Shown piece after piece: positions 44,578 through 56,273 of a DNA stretch of 64,000 nucleotides. Both the position numbers and the translations under genes were made by a program. Every line of letters starts with the position of its first letter. The first letter of the stretch is position 1. The stretch covers positions 26,126,876 to 26,190,875 of the forward strand of contig OY987305.1 of the NCBI GenBank assembly GCA_963920635.1. The letters run 5' to 3'. The DNA is from Pseudeuparius sepicola. Taxonomy: Eukaryota; Arthropoda; Insecta; Coleoptera; Anthribidae. Below the pieces are notes generated by a model. That model saw only the letters and a list, made by a program, of their open reading frames with translations, was not told the origin of the DNA and made no database searches.

Positions 44578-45938
44578 TAATAATAATAATAATAATAAAT
44601 CGACTTTATTCGTTCAAAAAAAAAAACAACATAAATATGAAGAAGCTAAAAGCAAACAATAGTAGTGAAGGCGAAGTCTAGCAAAACATATGCTACTCTA
44701 CTCAACCTTCCTACAAGCTACTAATAGCAGAAATGCAAGAGAGATGGGCGTATTCTACAAGTAAACAAAAATATAATCATAATATAATATATGAGGAAGA
44801 GCAAAATAAGCGAGTAAACCAAACAACAATCAAAATTGATCAGCTATATAATTTGGTTATCAAAAAGATGTTTTTTAAGTTTGGATTTAAATTTATAAAT
44901 ACTGAAAGAGTTAAATTCATCTGGTAGGCTGTTATATAATTTCACAGAATTATAGACAAAAGAACGACTGAACCTGGCTGTCCTATGACGAGGAATAGAA
45001 AAGTTATTTATAAATAAGTAAATTTATATTTTAGATGAATGGGAAGATGGGAAGAATTAAAATGATTATGCAGGTAACCTCCCAAATGGTGCTTCCAACG
45101 GTTTTCCATTCTTAGCCAATTAAGTATATTTATACTTTGGGAGGTGTGGTCTCTTTTCTTTAAGCCAAAAATCAAGCGACAACAAGTATTCTGCACCCTC
45201 TGAATTCGCTTTCTGTCTGTAGCATCTAAACAGGGAAAGTATAAGAAGTCACAGTAATTGAAGTTTGATAAAACCAGTGTTTCGCATAACTGCTTTCTAA
45301 GATTAAAACTCAAATAATGTCTACTAGAGAAAATCACTTTGAGTATAGAGAAGGATTTACCGATAAGCTTAGTAACGTGTTCCTTATACCGAAGTTTCGT
45401 GTCCAAGATTAGTCCCAGATTCCTCGTAGAATCGACATAATTTAGTTTATTGTTATCCACAAAAACGCTAAGGTTATTTTTTTATAAAATCAGCGTTATT
45501 GCTTGTGCCAAATATCATTAACTGCGTTTTAGAGGAATTCAGTTTTAAATTGTGGCTAACAGACAGCTGGCGGATATTTTCAAGCTCATTTGTTAAAATA
45601 TTGCTGGCAATCATGAAGCTGTCTTTAGCAAAACTCAGGTACAATTGTGTATCATCAGCATAAGCTTGCACTTTACAACTGCGAACTGAATTTATAATAT
45701 CCGTTGTATAAATAATAAAAAATAAGGGCCCAAGAATAGATCCTTGTGGCACTCCCGAATAAATAGGAAGTTCAGATGATATCAAATCCCTGTACTTAAT
45801 GATCTGTGTTCTGTTAGTTAAGTAAGACCTTATCAGCTGTACAGTCAACCAATGTTGATATGTATATAATATGATATGAAATGTGAGATAACTTTTTATC
45901 AACACTTTGTATATATGATTTTGATTCAAATTTCTCAC
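44578..45938 (-). pseudogene. Jockey-type reverse transcriptase, 5'-truncated, with 3' tail
   Basis: The minus strand reads, from 45938: IYSGVPQGSILGPLFFIIYT, CKVQAYADDTQLYLSF and NLKLNSSKTQLMIF. After a frameshift near 45470 come NLGLILDTKLRYKEHV, LCETLVLSNFNYCDFLYF and CCRLIFGLKKRDHTS. After another near 45008 come FSRSFVYNSVKLYNSLP and FKSKLKKHLFDNQII, then stop near 44846. The 3' UTR ends AATAAAGTCG plus (TTA)n at 44578-44605. The catalytic YADD is preserved but frameshifts inactivate the copy. Same lineage as the 24820 and 60904 fragments. Confidence 0.88.
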
Positions 45939-46032
45939 AAAATTCTACGCTATTCTAGTTTTTGAATTTTATTTTTAGCTCAAAAATAATGAAAATAACA
46001 GCCAGTGCGCATTTAAATTGGACCAACATGTA

Positions 46033-46317
46033 CAGGGTGTCCCATTTTCAAAACTTGCAGGGTACCTTGGTTATTTTTAGATATATGGAGTTGCGGTTTT
46101 CGGGACATTGGTCTACTTTTTCATAAAAAGAAAGGCCCCATAAACAGAATTTTCATGGTCTCCTGAGTTTTTGAGATACATGGTGATTTTTAAAATTTCC
46201 CATTTTCAGGCACCCCCCCCCCCCCCCCGTATATCCGTTATATGCTAACTTGTAGACCCTTATAGATTTCTTCAAAATATAAATATAACCTACAAAAGTA
46301 TCAAAAATGGGACCCTG
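46033..46317. mobile_element. 285-bp TA-flanked MITE with a 16-C run
   Basis: The ends CAGGGTGTCCCATTTT and AAAATGGGACCCTG are flanked by TA (46031-46032, 46318-46319). The arms do not pair beyond the termini. A run of sixteen C (46213-46228) lies in the middle. Confidence 0.7.
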
Positions 46318-46464
46318 TACATACAGTCATAGGCGTCATTGCACAAAATCATATTTTTTTCCATGCATTCTTATTCCAGTTCCTCGGTCCATTCTTATAA
46401 TGTCATAGATAATAATTTGCAACTTTCCAGTCACTCCTTCGTAATGTCTGTGAACATACGAGTA

Positions 46465-47050
46465 TTAGTCGAAAAAAAAGTTATTTGTGTACCAAGGTAT
46501 TGAAGTTGAACTTTTTATAACTCGTGGAATTTACTTGCCGACGCCTCTGGCTGAGGCAAATAAACCACATAACTAAATAGTAACTAAAAGGATTTTTGCT
46601 CATCCATGAGCCAACAACACGTCCCGTTGCTTCATTTGAACGATCGCCCTACCTTGATCAAGCACGATATGCCATGGCACATTTTTGAGAAGTTACCAAG
46701 ATGGTGCATCACATGCAGCTTACATAGAAATAATATTAATATTCAAAGAGACCAAAATACTTATATTTAAAGATTGTGTTGTGATAGATAACAATTCCGC
46801 AATGAGGCAGAATAAATGATACTTTATTGGCCGGTTTTTGAATATCTGGCCACGTTTTACGGGCGATGAACACCTCTGACGTTTGGTTTGTTTACATCTC
46901 ACCAAGGCCGACGTATTGAAAAAAATCATACAATAATGACGCTTCACTGCCGATTTCTGAGATTTTAATGATGATTTTCAGGCTCTTTAATGCCATCTAT
47001 TATTGTCAAGTAGGATACTCTAGAAGAATTAGCTGTCAAGTTTGAGAGTT
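46465..47050 (-). repeat. Dispersed repeat, copy 2 (inverted relative of 940-1540)
   Basis: Aligns in reverse with 940-1540 over most of its length (CACTGCCGATTTCTGAGATT, TTTACATCTCACCAAGGCC, GAGGCAAATAAACCACAT). The terminal hairpin seen in copy 1 is only partly preserved. Confidence 0.65.
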
Positions 47051-48976
47051 CTTGGCCTATACCTTTACAATTGCTAGATTTCTACTATATGTATTAATAC
47101 TAGTTATTATTTATGCAGATAAGCCTAATGAGGAATCTTCGACCAGTGTTTACATTGATATTTGACACTGACTGTTCCTTATTTTTCTTTAGACAAATAA
47201 AACGGAATCATGGCCCCTCCCTTGTGTTCAACTATTGCAAAATATCAACCTTAAACATTTGAATTTTGCCAGCGGTGCAATTTTTATGTCAGCCCATCTC
47301 TTCAATCGAGAAAGTCTAAAGTAAATTTAATACCAAGACGCAGTGCCCATAAACATTTCTATGTATAAGGTGCAATATAATAATTATAATATTTATGCAG
47401 TCATCCGGTGTAGTTTCTACTGCAACCCGGTTCAGGTAGAGTGTCCACGCCTCCCTACGTGAATTTGTTTACATTCACTGCATCTTGAAATTGAATTTAC
47501 TTTAGCTGAGGTGCCCCCAAAGACATACGGAAGTGTGAGGCCATATCTGAAGTTGGCTTACAGCATACATTTTTTTTTAATGGGTCACCCTACATTTTTT
47601 TTATTTTTTGAAATTAGTCATCAGTAGCGTTAAAACAATAAAAAGAAACTACCTAAAATTAAAAAATGAGAAAATATATGCATGTTCCATTAAAAAAAAC
47701 GGATTTTTGAGACACCCTGTATATAACTTGGTGCTACCCTAAAAAAACTGCTTTTGTTATCCACATACAAGCAACAGGTGTCTCAAGCAAGGCATGCCGA
47801 TGATTGTGCTTTGCTGCGCTTGGTGCAAGGCCAAGCGCGACTTGCTTGTCTATCTTCAGCCTTTGGGCTCGATGAACTGAGCTTGCTGCCCTCAGCTTCT
47901 CTTTGTGTAGCAACTTTTTGACGTTTTCTCGTGTAGTTTGTGGAGCGTGTTAGCGTGTTGTTTTCTATGTCTGTACGGGAGATTTTTTTGAGGGTAAAGA
48001 TTCTATTTGAGTACCCCTTCCAACAACAAAAACAATTTTTTATCAGCATTAATAAAAAAGGTATGTCAGTTTTGAAAATGGATCGAGATATTGATATTCG
48101 GCTTGTGCCAGCCAATTTTGCTTTCCTATAACCCACCTTAATTTTTTAAAGTATATTTTTCTTTTGACCTTAGACGCTGAACAAACAGTCTTTAATAATA
48201 TTCGAGGTACAATGTCTATTCAATGTGTTGATTGTTTTTGGCTGAAAACCATTTTAGTCCAGTTCATAGATCATCTTGTGTGTTTCATGGCGACCTTTTT
48301 CTTTTTTTACTAATTTTCACTTTGCTATTTTCGATTTAAGTCGCTAAAAAATAAAAGCGGCCATCTAATCCCTGGACATTGAACTCCGAGACATCCGCAT
48401 GGTAAGACGAACCCCTAAGATTTGGACTAGACTGCTGAAAGTGACACTAAAATAGGGTGAAATCCTGCAGGAACTATCATCACGCATTATGTGAATATGT
48501 TCCGAAACATGTCTGAATTTTACAATATTTTTTTGCTGTGCGTGCACACCCAATGCCGTAAATCCAACACCATTAACGTGCATCCAGACCCAGTGCCTTA
48601 CATATCCGGCACTGATAACAAAGCCTCCACACCCAATGCCATATTAATACGTCATTTAGTCAGTGTCTCTAGCGGATGAAACCCTTACTCTCGCTGTACT
48701 GCTGGAATTTTGTAAGCCATGTTTCTATCCTAATCTGTTGTTGAGCACTGCATAAGTGTGGAGTTTCTTTGTTAAAAAATATGAATTGTTCAAAAAGATA
48801 CAAATGGAAATAAAAATTTATATTTAAAGAGTATCAGCTGCACTTTTCTGCATTTTTTATGCCTGACGATGGTGGATCTGTAGCGATGTAAATTGGCTGG
48901 GAATGGTGACACTAAACGTTTAAAGCGGGTTGGTAGCGAAAGGGTTAAGATAATTGCCATATCATTAGGTACCTGC
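47051..48976. other. Gene-less sequence
   Basis: A GACACCCTGTA transposon end lies at about 47712 without a recognised partner. A minus-strand frame of 117 codons (47783-48136) is serine/arginine/lysine-rich but has no recognised domain. Nothing else stands out. Confidence 0.35.
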
Positions 48977-49071
48977 TAAGTGTTACCCTTGTTTATGAGA
49001 CTAGTTAGCTTTTGCTTATGGCGGAATTTCTATATATTAATAGATTTAGTTGCTTGTGTCGGCCTCTAAGG

Positions 49072-49245
49072 ACCAAATCTAAAACTAACGGAGATTTGAT
49101 TCACAAGGCGCCACCTATTATCAAAATTAAAACTAACAGAGACCTATGATCGGATTCACAAGGCGCCACCTATTATCAAAATCTAAAACTAATGGAGATG
49201 TGATGATCGGATTCACAAGGGCGCCACCTATTATCAAAATCAAAA
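49072..49245 (+). repeat. Three tandem copies of a ~60-bp unit
   Basis: The phrase GATTCACAAGGCGCCACCTA followed by TTATCAAAAT, preceded by AAAACTAA.GGAGA, occurs three times with small differences. Confidence 0.85.
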
Positions 49246-50217
49246 ACCTTAGCGCTTCTTACTCGATCTCGTTTAGAAACCTGTCACGCTACGCAGATCC
49301 CATACGGTGTATATTCGCAGACTTATCGATCGGCAGTGACGTCACTGGAGCCCTCAGCCGGTTTGTTTACACAGCCGACCAGAGTAATAAAAACGGTTGA
49401 AAACGATTTTTTCTATAGTTTTTGTATCGATCGCTGAGTCATCACCAGAGAACATTGTTCTCTGTCATCACCATGCCTCGCAAGGTCATTATATTCTTCC
49501 CTAGCTAGGTCGACGCATTATATTACAAATGAATTTTAGGTGTTGAAAATAATTACGGAAACAATAATTATAATAAAGTTTATTCAGATATTTACAATTA
49601 TATACCTAGCTATATACCTTGGTATTGAAAACATTTTAAATAATAAACTGAAATAATCCTCAAGAAAAATTTGCTTGTGCATGCTTTCGTTGATTGAGGA
49701 TTCCTTCCTCCATCGACGAGGCTTTTAATGAGGATAAGGTCACAGACCTATACAGGATGTCTATTAAAGGGGAGCCAGTCAAGAACATCTTGATAAATAT
49801 GCATTTTTCGGTTTCGGACAACTTTCTTTGAAAGAAAAGATTGCTTTTTTGATGGTCTAACTTTATGCAAAAGCATATTCGAGGATTACGGCCTATACTT
49901 CCGAGATAATTTTGAAAAACCTTTGTAAAAACCGCCTTGTTTTAAGAGTTACCGAAAAAATTCTTAATGACGTTTGTGGGAAAAACTGACTGCTTTCAGT
50001 TTACTTTATTAGAATTTGGAAAAAGGCCACCGTTTATAGCACTAAAAAAAACTCAGCTGGCATGCTAGAAAATTTTAAAACTGTCCGAGATAGTTTTACC
50101 TTTACCACAGGATAAACAATACCTTTACCAATACCTCCTGAGAAATTTCCAAGATTTGCAAAATAGTAGTAATGTTGTGAAATATAGCGTTGATTTCCAT
50201 CGACGAATGTAGATATA
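49246..50217. other. Gene-less interior of the THAP/P-like element
   Basis: No coding domain was recognised. A CAGGATGTCTATTAAAGG phrase at about 49754 resembles an eroded mariner-type terminus. Confidence 0.35.
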
Positions 50218-51415
50218 CAGGGTGAGTTTTTTTCTATGCCCACTATGGGGATCTTGGAAACTAGCAGAGCTAGAACAAAGGTTAAATGGGAAAAGAATTG
50301 CGGTTTTGAATGCTCCATCTAATGCCTCTTTTGAAATTTTAAAAAAGTTCGTAGCTCACTAGATATTTTGAAAAGAGTGTTTTTTTGCTATTTTTCATAG
50401 GATCTCTGTAGCTCCGTTATTTCTGATTATACAGAAAAACTCTAGGGACAAAAATTGTAGATAATTTTGGGCTTAATAAGATAATCTTATCCAATTTTTT
50501 ATGTTGTTTCTGATTTTTGAGATATGACATAAACTTGTGTTTTTTTTTTAAATGTAAATCATAGTTGGCTAAGGCCTTATAAAATCGGCCATTGCATCTT
50601 TTTAAAACTGAATTTGTCGCCTTTCTTAGGGTTAGAGAGCGCCTGTCAATACTGGCAATTGCTTCTAAAACAGCTGCTCTTAATTCAACAATTGTCTCAT
50701 ACTTTATTTTGTACTATTCCCCACAAAAGGAAATCCAAAACAGACAAATTGGGGGATCTGGGCTGCCAGGAGATAGGTATATTTTTCCCTATCAAACTAT
50801 TTGGATATAGCTGATCTAGGTAATTTCTTACGGGCAGATATTTATGTGATGGAGCTCCATCATGATAATTTTTGTTTTATTTTGTTACCAGCTAAAAATA
50901 AAATATTTGAAAGTTTGAAGTATGTCTTATTATAAAATAGGACGTAATTATGAAAATATTCCATCGCTGACTATGTGAAAATTAAGAAAAAAATCAGAAA
51001 ATTAGCCATAGCTATTTTATTTGTTATAATAACTATGCAGAGTATTATATTTTTGAAAAGCTCAAAAAATGGCCGATTTGATAAGGCCACAGCCAACTAT
51101 GATTTACATTTAAAAAAACACAAGTCTATGTCATATCTCAAAAATCACAAACAACATAAAAAATTGGATTACATATCTACAATTTTTGTCTCTACAGTTT
51201 TTCTGTATAATCAGAAATAACGAAGCTACAGAGATCTGATGAAATAGCAAAAAATCACTATTTTCAAAATATCTAGTGAGCCATGAACTTTTTTAAAAAT
51301 CCAAAAGGGGCATTAGATTGAGTATTCAAAACTGCAATTCTTCCCCGCAATTCTTTGTTGTAGTTCTGCTAGTTTCCGAGATCCCTATAGTGGGCATCGA
51401 ACAAAACTCACCCTG
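50218..51415. mobile_element. Mariner derivative, CAGGGTGAGTTTTTTTC ends, retaining transposase C-terminal half
   Basis: The ends CAGGGTGAGTTTTTTTCTAT and complement-like TCGAACAAAACTCACCCTG are flanked by TA (50216-50217, 51416-51417). The arms pair over roughly 380 bp (blocks CCCACTATGGGGATCT, ATATCTAGTGAGC, ATAAACTTGTGTTTTTTTTT-like). The remaining centre carries a transposase piece on the minus strand. Confidence 0.85.
50585..50875 (-). pseudogene. Mariner D,D(41)D transposase C-terminal half remnant
   Basis: The minus strand reads HDGAPSHKYLPVRNYLDQLY, IGKNIPISWQPRSPNLSVLD and FLLWGIVQNKV. After a single frameshift it continues YETIVELRAAVLEAIASIDR and LKRCNGR. The second and third catalytic aspartates are both present and separated by 41 residues, the spacing of the DD41D group. 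The N-terminal DNA-binding part and first aspartate are missing. Confidence 0.85.
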
Positions 51416-51421
51416 TATATA

Positions 51422-51480
51422 CAGTGTCTGCCAGAAAGTTGGACACAAATGGTAATTTTCTATATTTGAAGTTTCTCAGA
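51422..51480 (+). mobile_element. Solo terminus CAGTGTCTGCCAGAAAG
   Basis: TA/CAGTGTCTGCCAGAAAGTTG begins 5 bp after the preceding element's TA duplication. No inverted partner was found, so it is a truncated element or a full element with an eroded far end. Confidence 0.4.
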
Positions 51481-52039
51481 AAAAAAGTATTCTTGATAAA
51501 AGTTGGTACTTGTGCTTAAACTCAAAATATACCCGAAAAATTTTATGAAAATTCCTCAAGAGTAAAGTACCCTTATTTTTAGAACTACAGCACTATGGCA
51601 CTAAGAAGAGTTGTTTGGAATCCCAAGACAATGTCAAATATGAATTCACAGCCACCTACTCAAAAGAAGAAGAAAAATCACACTTTCGCATTTTTTATTC
51701 ACCACGCTGTATAATAGATAATATTAATATTAGCTATGTACCTATTTTGAGGCACATCTTCGAGCATGACAGTACGATACCAACGATTTTTATTTATGAT
51801 CAACTAACATCTTAAAAACACTTAATAACTGAAACTTCTGCAAAGTTTGTCGTTTTTTTGTGTCCAGGTAAAATACTACTAGGTACAATTTCAAACATAA
51901 CATAGTAACTAATCTGTGGAACACAAAAATATTTTAATACAGCAACAATTTAAGAGTTATTTAATAAAAGATAATTCAACAATAAAATATCACAAAAAAA
52001 AAATATTATGAGAATAAACATTTCAGTGACTACTCTACA
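51481..52039. other. Gene-less interior of the THAP/P-like element
   Basis: AT-rich; a 66-codon + frame (51615-51815) has no recognised domain. Confidence 0.35.
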
Positions 52040-52703
52040 TGTGCCCCTTCCTTCGTTTCCTTTCGCCCTCTCGGCAATATCAAAAATTTTTGAATACACT
52101 TCCTCAATGTTTGCAGACTTGTAAGCTTCACAACTCTCAACGCATTCGGCTATGGCTTTTTCAGCCTGTCAAAATTCAATTTTTTTTTTATTTGGGACCT
52201 TCCCTAGGACTCGTGCTCGATTTGGACAAATAACTTGGGCAACCTGCCAACTTACAAGGTATTGCACCTAAAAAAGTAAGTATATTTTGTAAAAATATAA
52301 TAAAATAACTTGCTATGAAAATTTAAAACCTTTAGCTAAACGTGGAATTTTTAAAAGTGCACGTAGTTTCACCAGTCGATTCTACAACACACCGTTGATT
52401 GAGGACCATCGACGAACACACATAGTCTGCCTTTCAATGTCTTGTGTTAAAAAGTGTTGTTCACAGACCTACAATAACCCGAAGCTTTATGAAAAATATA
52501 TAAAAAATGTAACATATACTATAACATACCTTAGAATGTTTCTTGACTACAAAGTAAGCCCTTTTTATGGCTTGCACCCTTGTTTGTATAAATAAGGCTT
52601 GCACCCATTTTGCCCTCAAAACTGGATCCTTAGGAAAGGCAAAAACGGACACTTTTGGCTTTGGCCCGGTTAGGTAATTGCCATCGACGATACAACAAAA
52701 CAC
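52040..52703 (-). pseudogene. THAP-domain transposase-like pseudogene with introns
   Basis: On the minus strand exon 1 (to 52530) reads FCCIVDGNYLTGPKPKVSVF then AFPKDPVLRAKWVQAL and KKHSK. A 61-bp intron (52469-52529, GTATGT...TTGTAG) follows. Exon 2 (52330-52468) starts VCEQHFLTQDIERQ, completing the THAP zinc-finger end C-x2-H, and runs to LLKIPRLAKG after one in-frame TAG (52382-52384). Exon 3 (from 52267) reads AIPCKLAGCPSYLSKSS. A fourth exon-like stretch (52165 to about 52045) reads AEKAIAECVESCEAYKSA. The first cysteine pair region is damaged. THAP domains start P-element transposases and several host proteins. Confidence 0.65.
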
Positions 52704-53262
52704 ATTTTCACTTCATAACCTCTGTACCTATTTATCGTTAATCTGATGGCTCAAAACATGAAATGTTTTTTTATATGCACACACTAATTATCGGACTAGA
52801 ACACCACCGCACACTACTGTATCCACCAAATACAGTGTCATAACAATAATATAAGTGGAAATAAGAAAACGAGAATCTAACCGGCAGCAAAAGGCAAAAA
52901 CAGCTGGACGTGGACATCGGATCGGACGGGACTATGCCGATCGATACCCGCGTAATTACAGTTTCCTGCGCTGTAAAATTTAACCTTCCATCGTCGATGG
53001 AGCGACCGTTGACATCGACGGAGCGACGCTTTGCCTGAACCGTTGATTGAAGATTCCTTCCTCAATCGACCGACTCGAACGGTGGTTTCGGAATTTGGCG
53101 CCACCGTACGGACGCGTCTCGGTGAAATATAAGGGAACGAGACAGAAATATTTAGTAACAAGTGGGAATGTGACAGACAGACCGTAAGGACATATTTGAA
53201 GGTTATAGAAATTCCGCCATAAGCAAAAGCTAACTAGAACCTCCATAAACAAGGGTGTTACG

Positions 53263-53957
53263 TTAAATTGAAAATATTAAGTATTTTTAACTTATTTTCC
53301 TAAAATAAAAGAATGCCTACCAATTTAGTATTTTGAATTTGCTATTCGACATTCGATTAAGAGCATATAAACCACTTTATTTTCAAACTTCTAAAGCCTA
53401 TTATGTCTACTTTAATTTAACGGCATCAATTATTTATTTCCATGAGTAACTAGATCCTATACCACTCACAAATTTTACCAATAATTTTTCTCAAATTTTT
53501 ATAGTGACTACAGAACAAACTAGCAAGTGTGACATGTAATTAAATGGCATATTTCGCTTTATAAAAAATGTGTTATTAATTTTTTTCTAGATAATTTATT
53601 TTTTGATCCCAAGAGGGCCCAAATTTAGTCTTATGAAATATTTCAAAACTGATTTAATACTTGAATACTGACAGTTCTTTCAAACAATTTTTATGTTAAA
53701 CATTTTGGTGTACGTCTAGAAATAAAAAAGTTAAAAGCAGTTTAAATTTTTTTATTTTTTTTTTATTTTTGGTCATAGTTTTCTTAGGTGGCCATGGACA
53801 CCAACTCTCGTTATTACAAAAGAAGGCCACTCAGAAGAGCTATCGATCACACCCTCCACCAATTTTTTCTGTCAGAAAATAGCTGAGAGAAAAATTTTAA
53901 ATCTGAAAAAATCTAAAATTATGTAAACTTGTGGGGATATAATTAGTTTCTACAATA
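53263..53957. other. Gene-less AT-rich sequence
   Basis: Nothing recognised between the THAP/P-like element and the 53960 complex. Confidence 0.4.
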
Positions 53958-54937
53958 TACAGTGTGTTCACGTTAAGGAGTTCCCACCCTTGTAATTTTT
54001 TTATTTTTGAACCGATTTTCAAAAACTTTGTTTGTTAGATAGGTCTTCAAAATGCGCATTAGTAGGCAGTTTTGTCCTTAAGCTGTAACCATGGCCAACT
54101 ACGACCATTTTTATGGGCCAATATTTCGAGAAGTCCTATTAGCGATTTTTTTAGAAAAAAAGTGATTACGGATTCGTGTTTAGAATCACTTAAAACCACC
54201 TTGTACCAATTTTCATTGTCCTAATTTACAGGGTGTCGCAGAAAAAATTATTATTTTTTATATTGAGATACAAATTTATTTTATTGTTTTTAACATTATC
54301 TAATGAAAACTACAACAACATAAAAATTTAAATCTTATCCATTTCAATTAACCCACCGAATTCTCTTATACACTTCTCAGTACGCCTACGATTATCCTCA
54401 CATTTCTTAATTGCTGTTGAGCGATGCTTTGACAAGCCGCTATAATGCTGTCACGAAGTTCTGGTCGGGTCTGGGGTCCTCTAGCATACACTTTATTTTG
54501 TATTGTCCCCCAAAGAAAGAAATCAAGCGGCGTGAGATCAGGCGATCTCGGTGGCCAACGAATAAGAGAACTACTTCTTCCCAGTGGCGTAGCTACCATA
54601 CCGCGAAACCCCGCGGTCGCGGGGGGGCCCTGCCGTCAACGGGGCCCCCTCGAACAATCGACGACCTCCCCTCGACCGGGCCTATACTCCCTGTTCTGTT
54701 TTGATATTATATTTTTGACCCTTCTTGTAACTGTTTGAGAAATTGTTGTTCCCAAGACAGAATAAGCAATTCAAAATTACTTTCTATACAAGCTGAAGAA
54801 GCTGCAGCAATGGATAAAAGTGAACTAATTAAAGTTCATCGATGTCTCCTACACTAAAGACTATGATATCATCTTGGTATATTAAGCACTCTTTGTACGT
54901 TAGGGTAGCAAACTCATTGTGCATCAATCACCTTTAA

Positions 54938-55367
54938 CCCTTTCGGGACCGGACCTGGACGGACATGCATATAAAAGTTGGGTCAGTAGGACCGGAACCG
55001 ACTATAAATGCAAGCAGAGAGGCATGAGAAAGGACTGGAACCAGACGGACACGCTTTGTTTACGGATACATTGGAACGCCTACTTTACATTGGTCATGCC
55101 CCCAATTAATGTCATTGGCTGATTTTCTAGTAATGGCATCTAGTTGGGTAAAAAAAAACTTACTTAGTGCACTTAAATACATCAATAAATTCGAACACAA
55201 GATCATTGGCATGTGGGTGCATGCAAAAAATAATTTATATTGTGAAAATATCTGTTGTTATGTAATGACTGTTTTGCAATTAAGGACCGGAACCGTACAT
55301 ACACGCATGCGCTTCCTGCTGTGGTCCACTGGGCACAGATCCTCAGGCAGCCGCAGTCCCGAAAGGG
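54938..55367. mobile_element. piggyBac-like MITE (TTAA target), copy 2
   Basis: The ends CCCTTTCGGGAC and GTCCCGAAAGGG are flanked by TTAA (54934-54937, 55368-55371). It is an inverted, similar copy of 24337-24778 (shared GGCATGAGAAAGGACTGGAA-like, CATGCGCTTCCTGCTGTGGT). Inserted in the hAT-like element. Confidence 0.9.
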
Positions 55368-55371
55368 TTAA

Positions 55372-56273
55372 AGGCCTTCGAAAACCGCTTCTTTTGACGT
55401 TTCTACCATTGTCAAGATGCAAATTCAGGAATGGCGACGATTTTTTTTTATATCCCCGATTTTCACGAAAACCTTTTCGCGATTTATTTATTTAAAACCT
55501 AAGATCACAGGGTTAGTCATAACACCGCAAACCCCCCAATACCAAATTTGAACAAAAGACATAGGTACAGGGAGTTCCATTCCATTCGAGTGTGATATGA
55601 AATCCCATCAAAACAGTTGAATAATCAACAGGACCACTCAAAATGTTGGTTCGCAAAGGTTTAATGCAAATATGTAGGTACAGGCTGTTTTTCTTTGGGC
55701 CATCTCAAAATGCTGAAATTTTAAAAAAACTTAATACGGATCAAGAATATGCTTTGGAATCATTGAAAAAATATTCACAAATACAAAATTACCTAATTTA
55801 TTTTTGAACAAAATGCCAACCAACAAATAAAAACAATTTAAATTATTGGACATTTCTTAACAAAGTCACTGTCTAAGATAAGACAAACACGATACATTTT
55901 CTGTGCGTTTCCTGTTGTGGCACACCAGCCACTTAAACTGATATGGACTTACTGACTGGCAGACTTCTGTATTTGTTGACTTAGTTCGTTCATTTATAGT
56001 GTCTGGGGCAGTTTTGATATACTTACTCTTTTTTTGACCCGTATTAAGTTTCAAAAATTCATTACTTCGAGATGGCATAGATAATAACACCCTGTATATT
56101 TTGTATTGGATCTTTGCACACCAACACTTTGAGTGGTTCTCTTGCCCAAGCGACTGTTTTGAGGGGATTCCATGGCACACTTGACTTGAACAAAAAAAAA
56201 TTCTGGCGATTATCTTCAAAATGAAGATTTCACGGATTTGTACAGTTTTAAAGTTGGACAGTTGGACACCTTG
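55372..56273. mobile_element. Truncated foldback element of the 11933-13171 family
   Basis: Bases from AAGGCCTTCGAAAACCGCTT onward match the left arm of 11933, and the end GTTGGACACCTTGTA matches its right terminus. The first ~90 bp are missing, where the piggyBac-like element now abuts. Its right half is repeated at 57228-57636 by the tandem duplication. Confidence 0.8.

Larger units (their letters stand above)
48977..53262 (-). mobile_element. THAP/P-like DNA element, decayed, with ~55-bp inverted ends
   Basis: The left end (ACCCTTGTTTATG, AGTTAGCTTTTGCTTATGGC, GGAATTTCTATA) is matched in inverted orientation at 53205-53259. TGTTA directly borders both CCCTTG and CAAGGG and may be part of the target duplication. 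The interior holds a THAP-domain pseudogene on the minus strand and the CGTTGATTGAGGATTCCTTC motif at several places (49687, 53041). A mariner derivative (50218-51415) has inserted inside it. Confidence 0.6.

Noticed and set aside
52877..53252. Minus-strand frames of ~90 codons, arginine/serine-rich
   Set aside because: Built from palindromic CCATCGTCGATGG-like and CGTTGATTGA repeats near the THAP/P-like element end; no recognisable domain.
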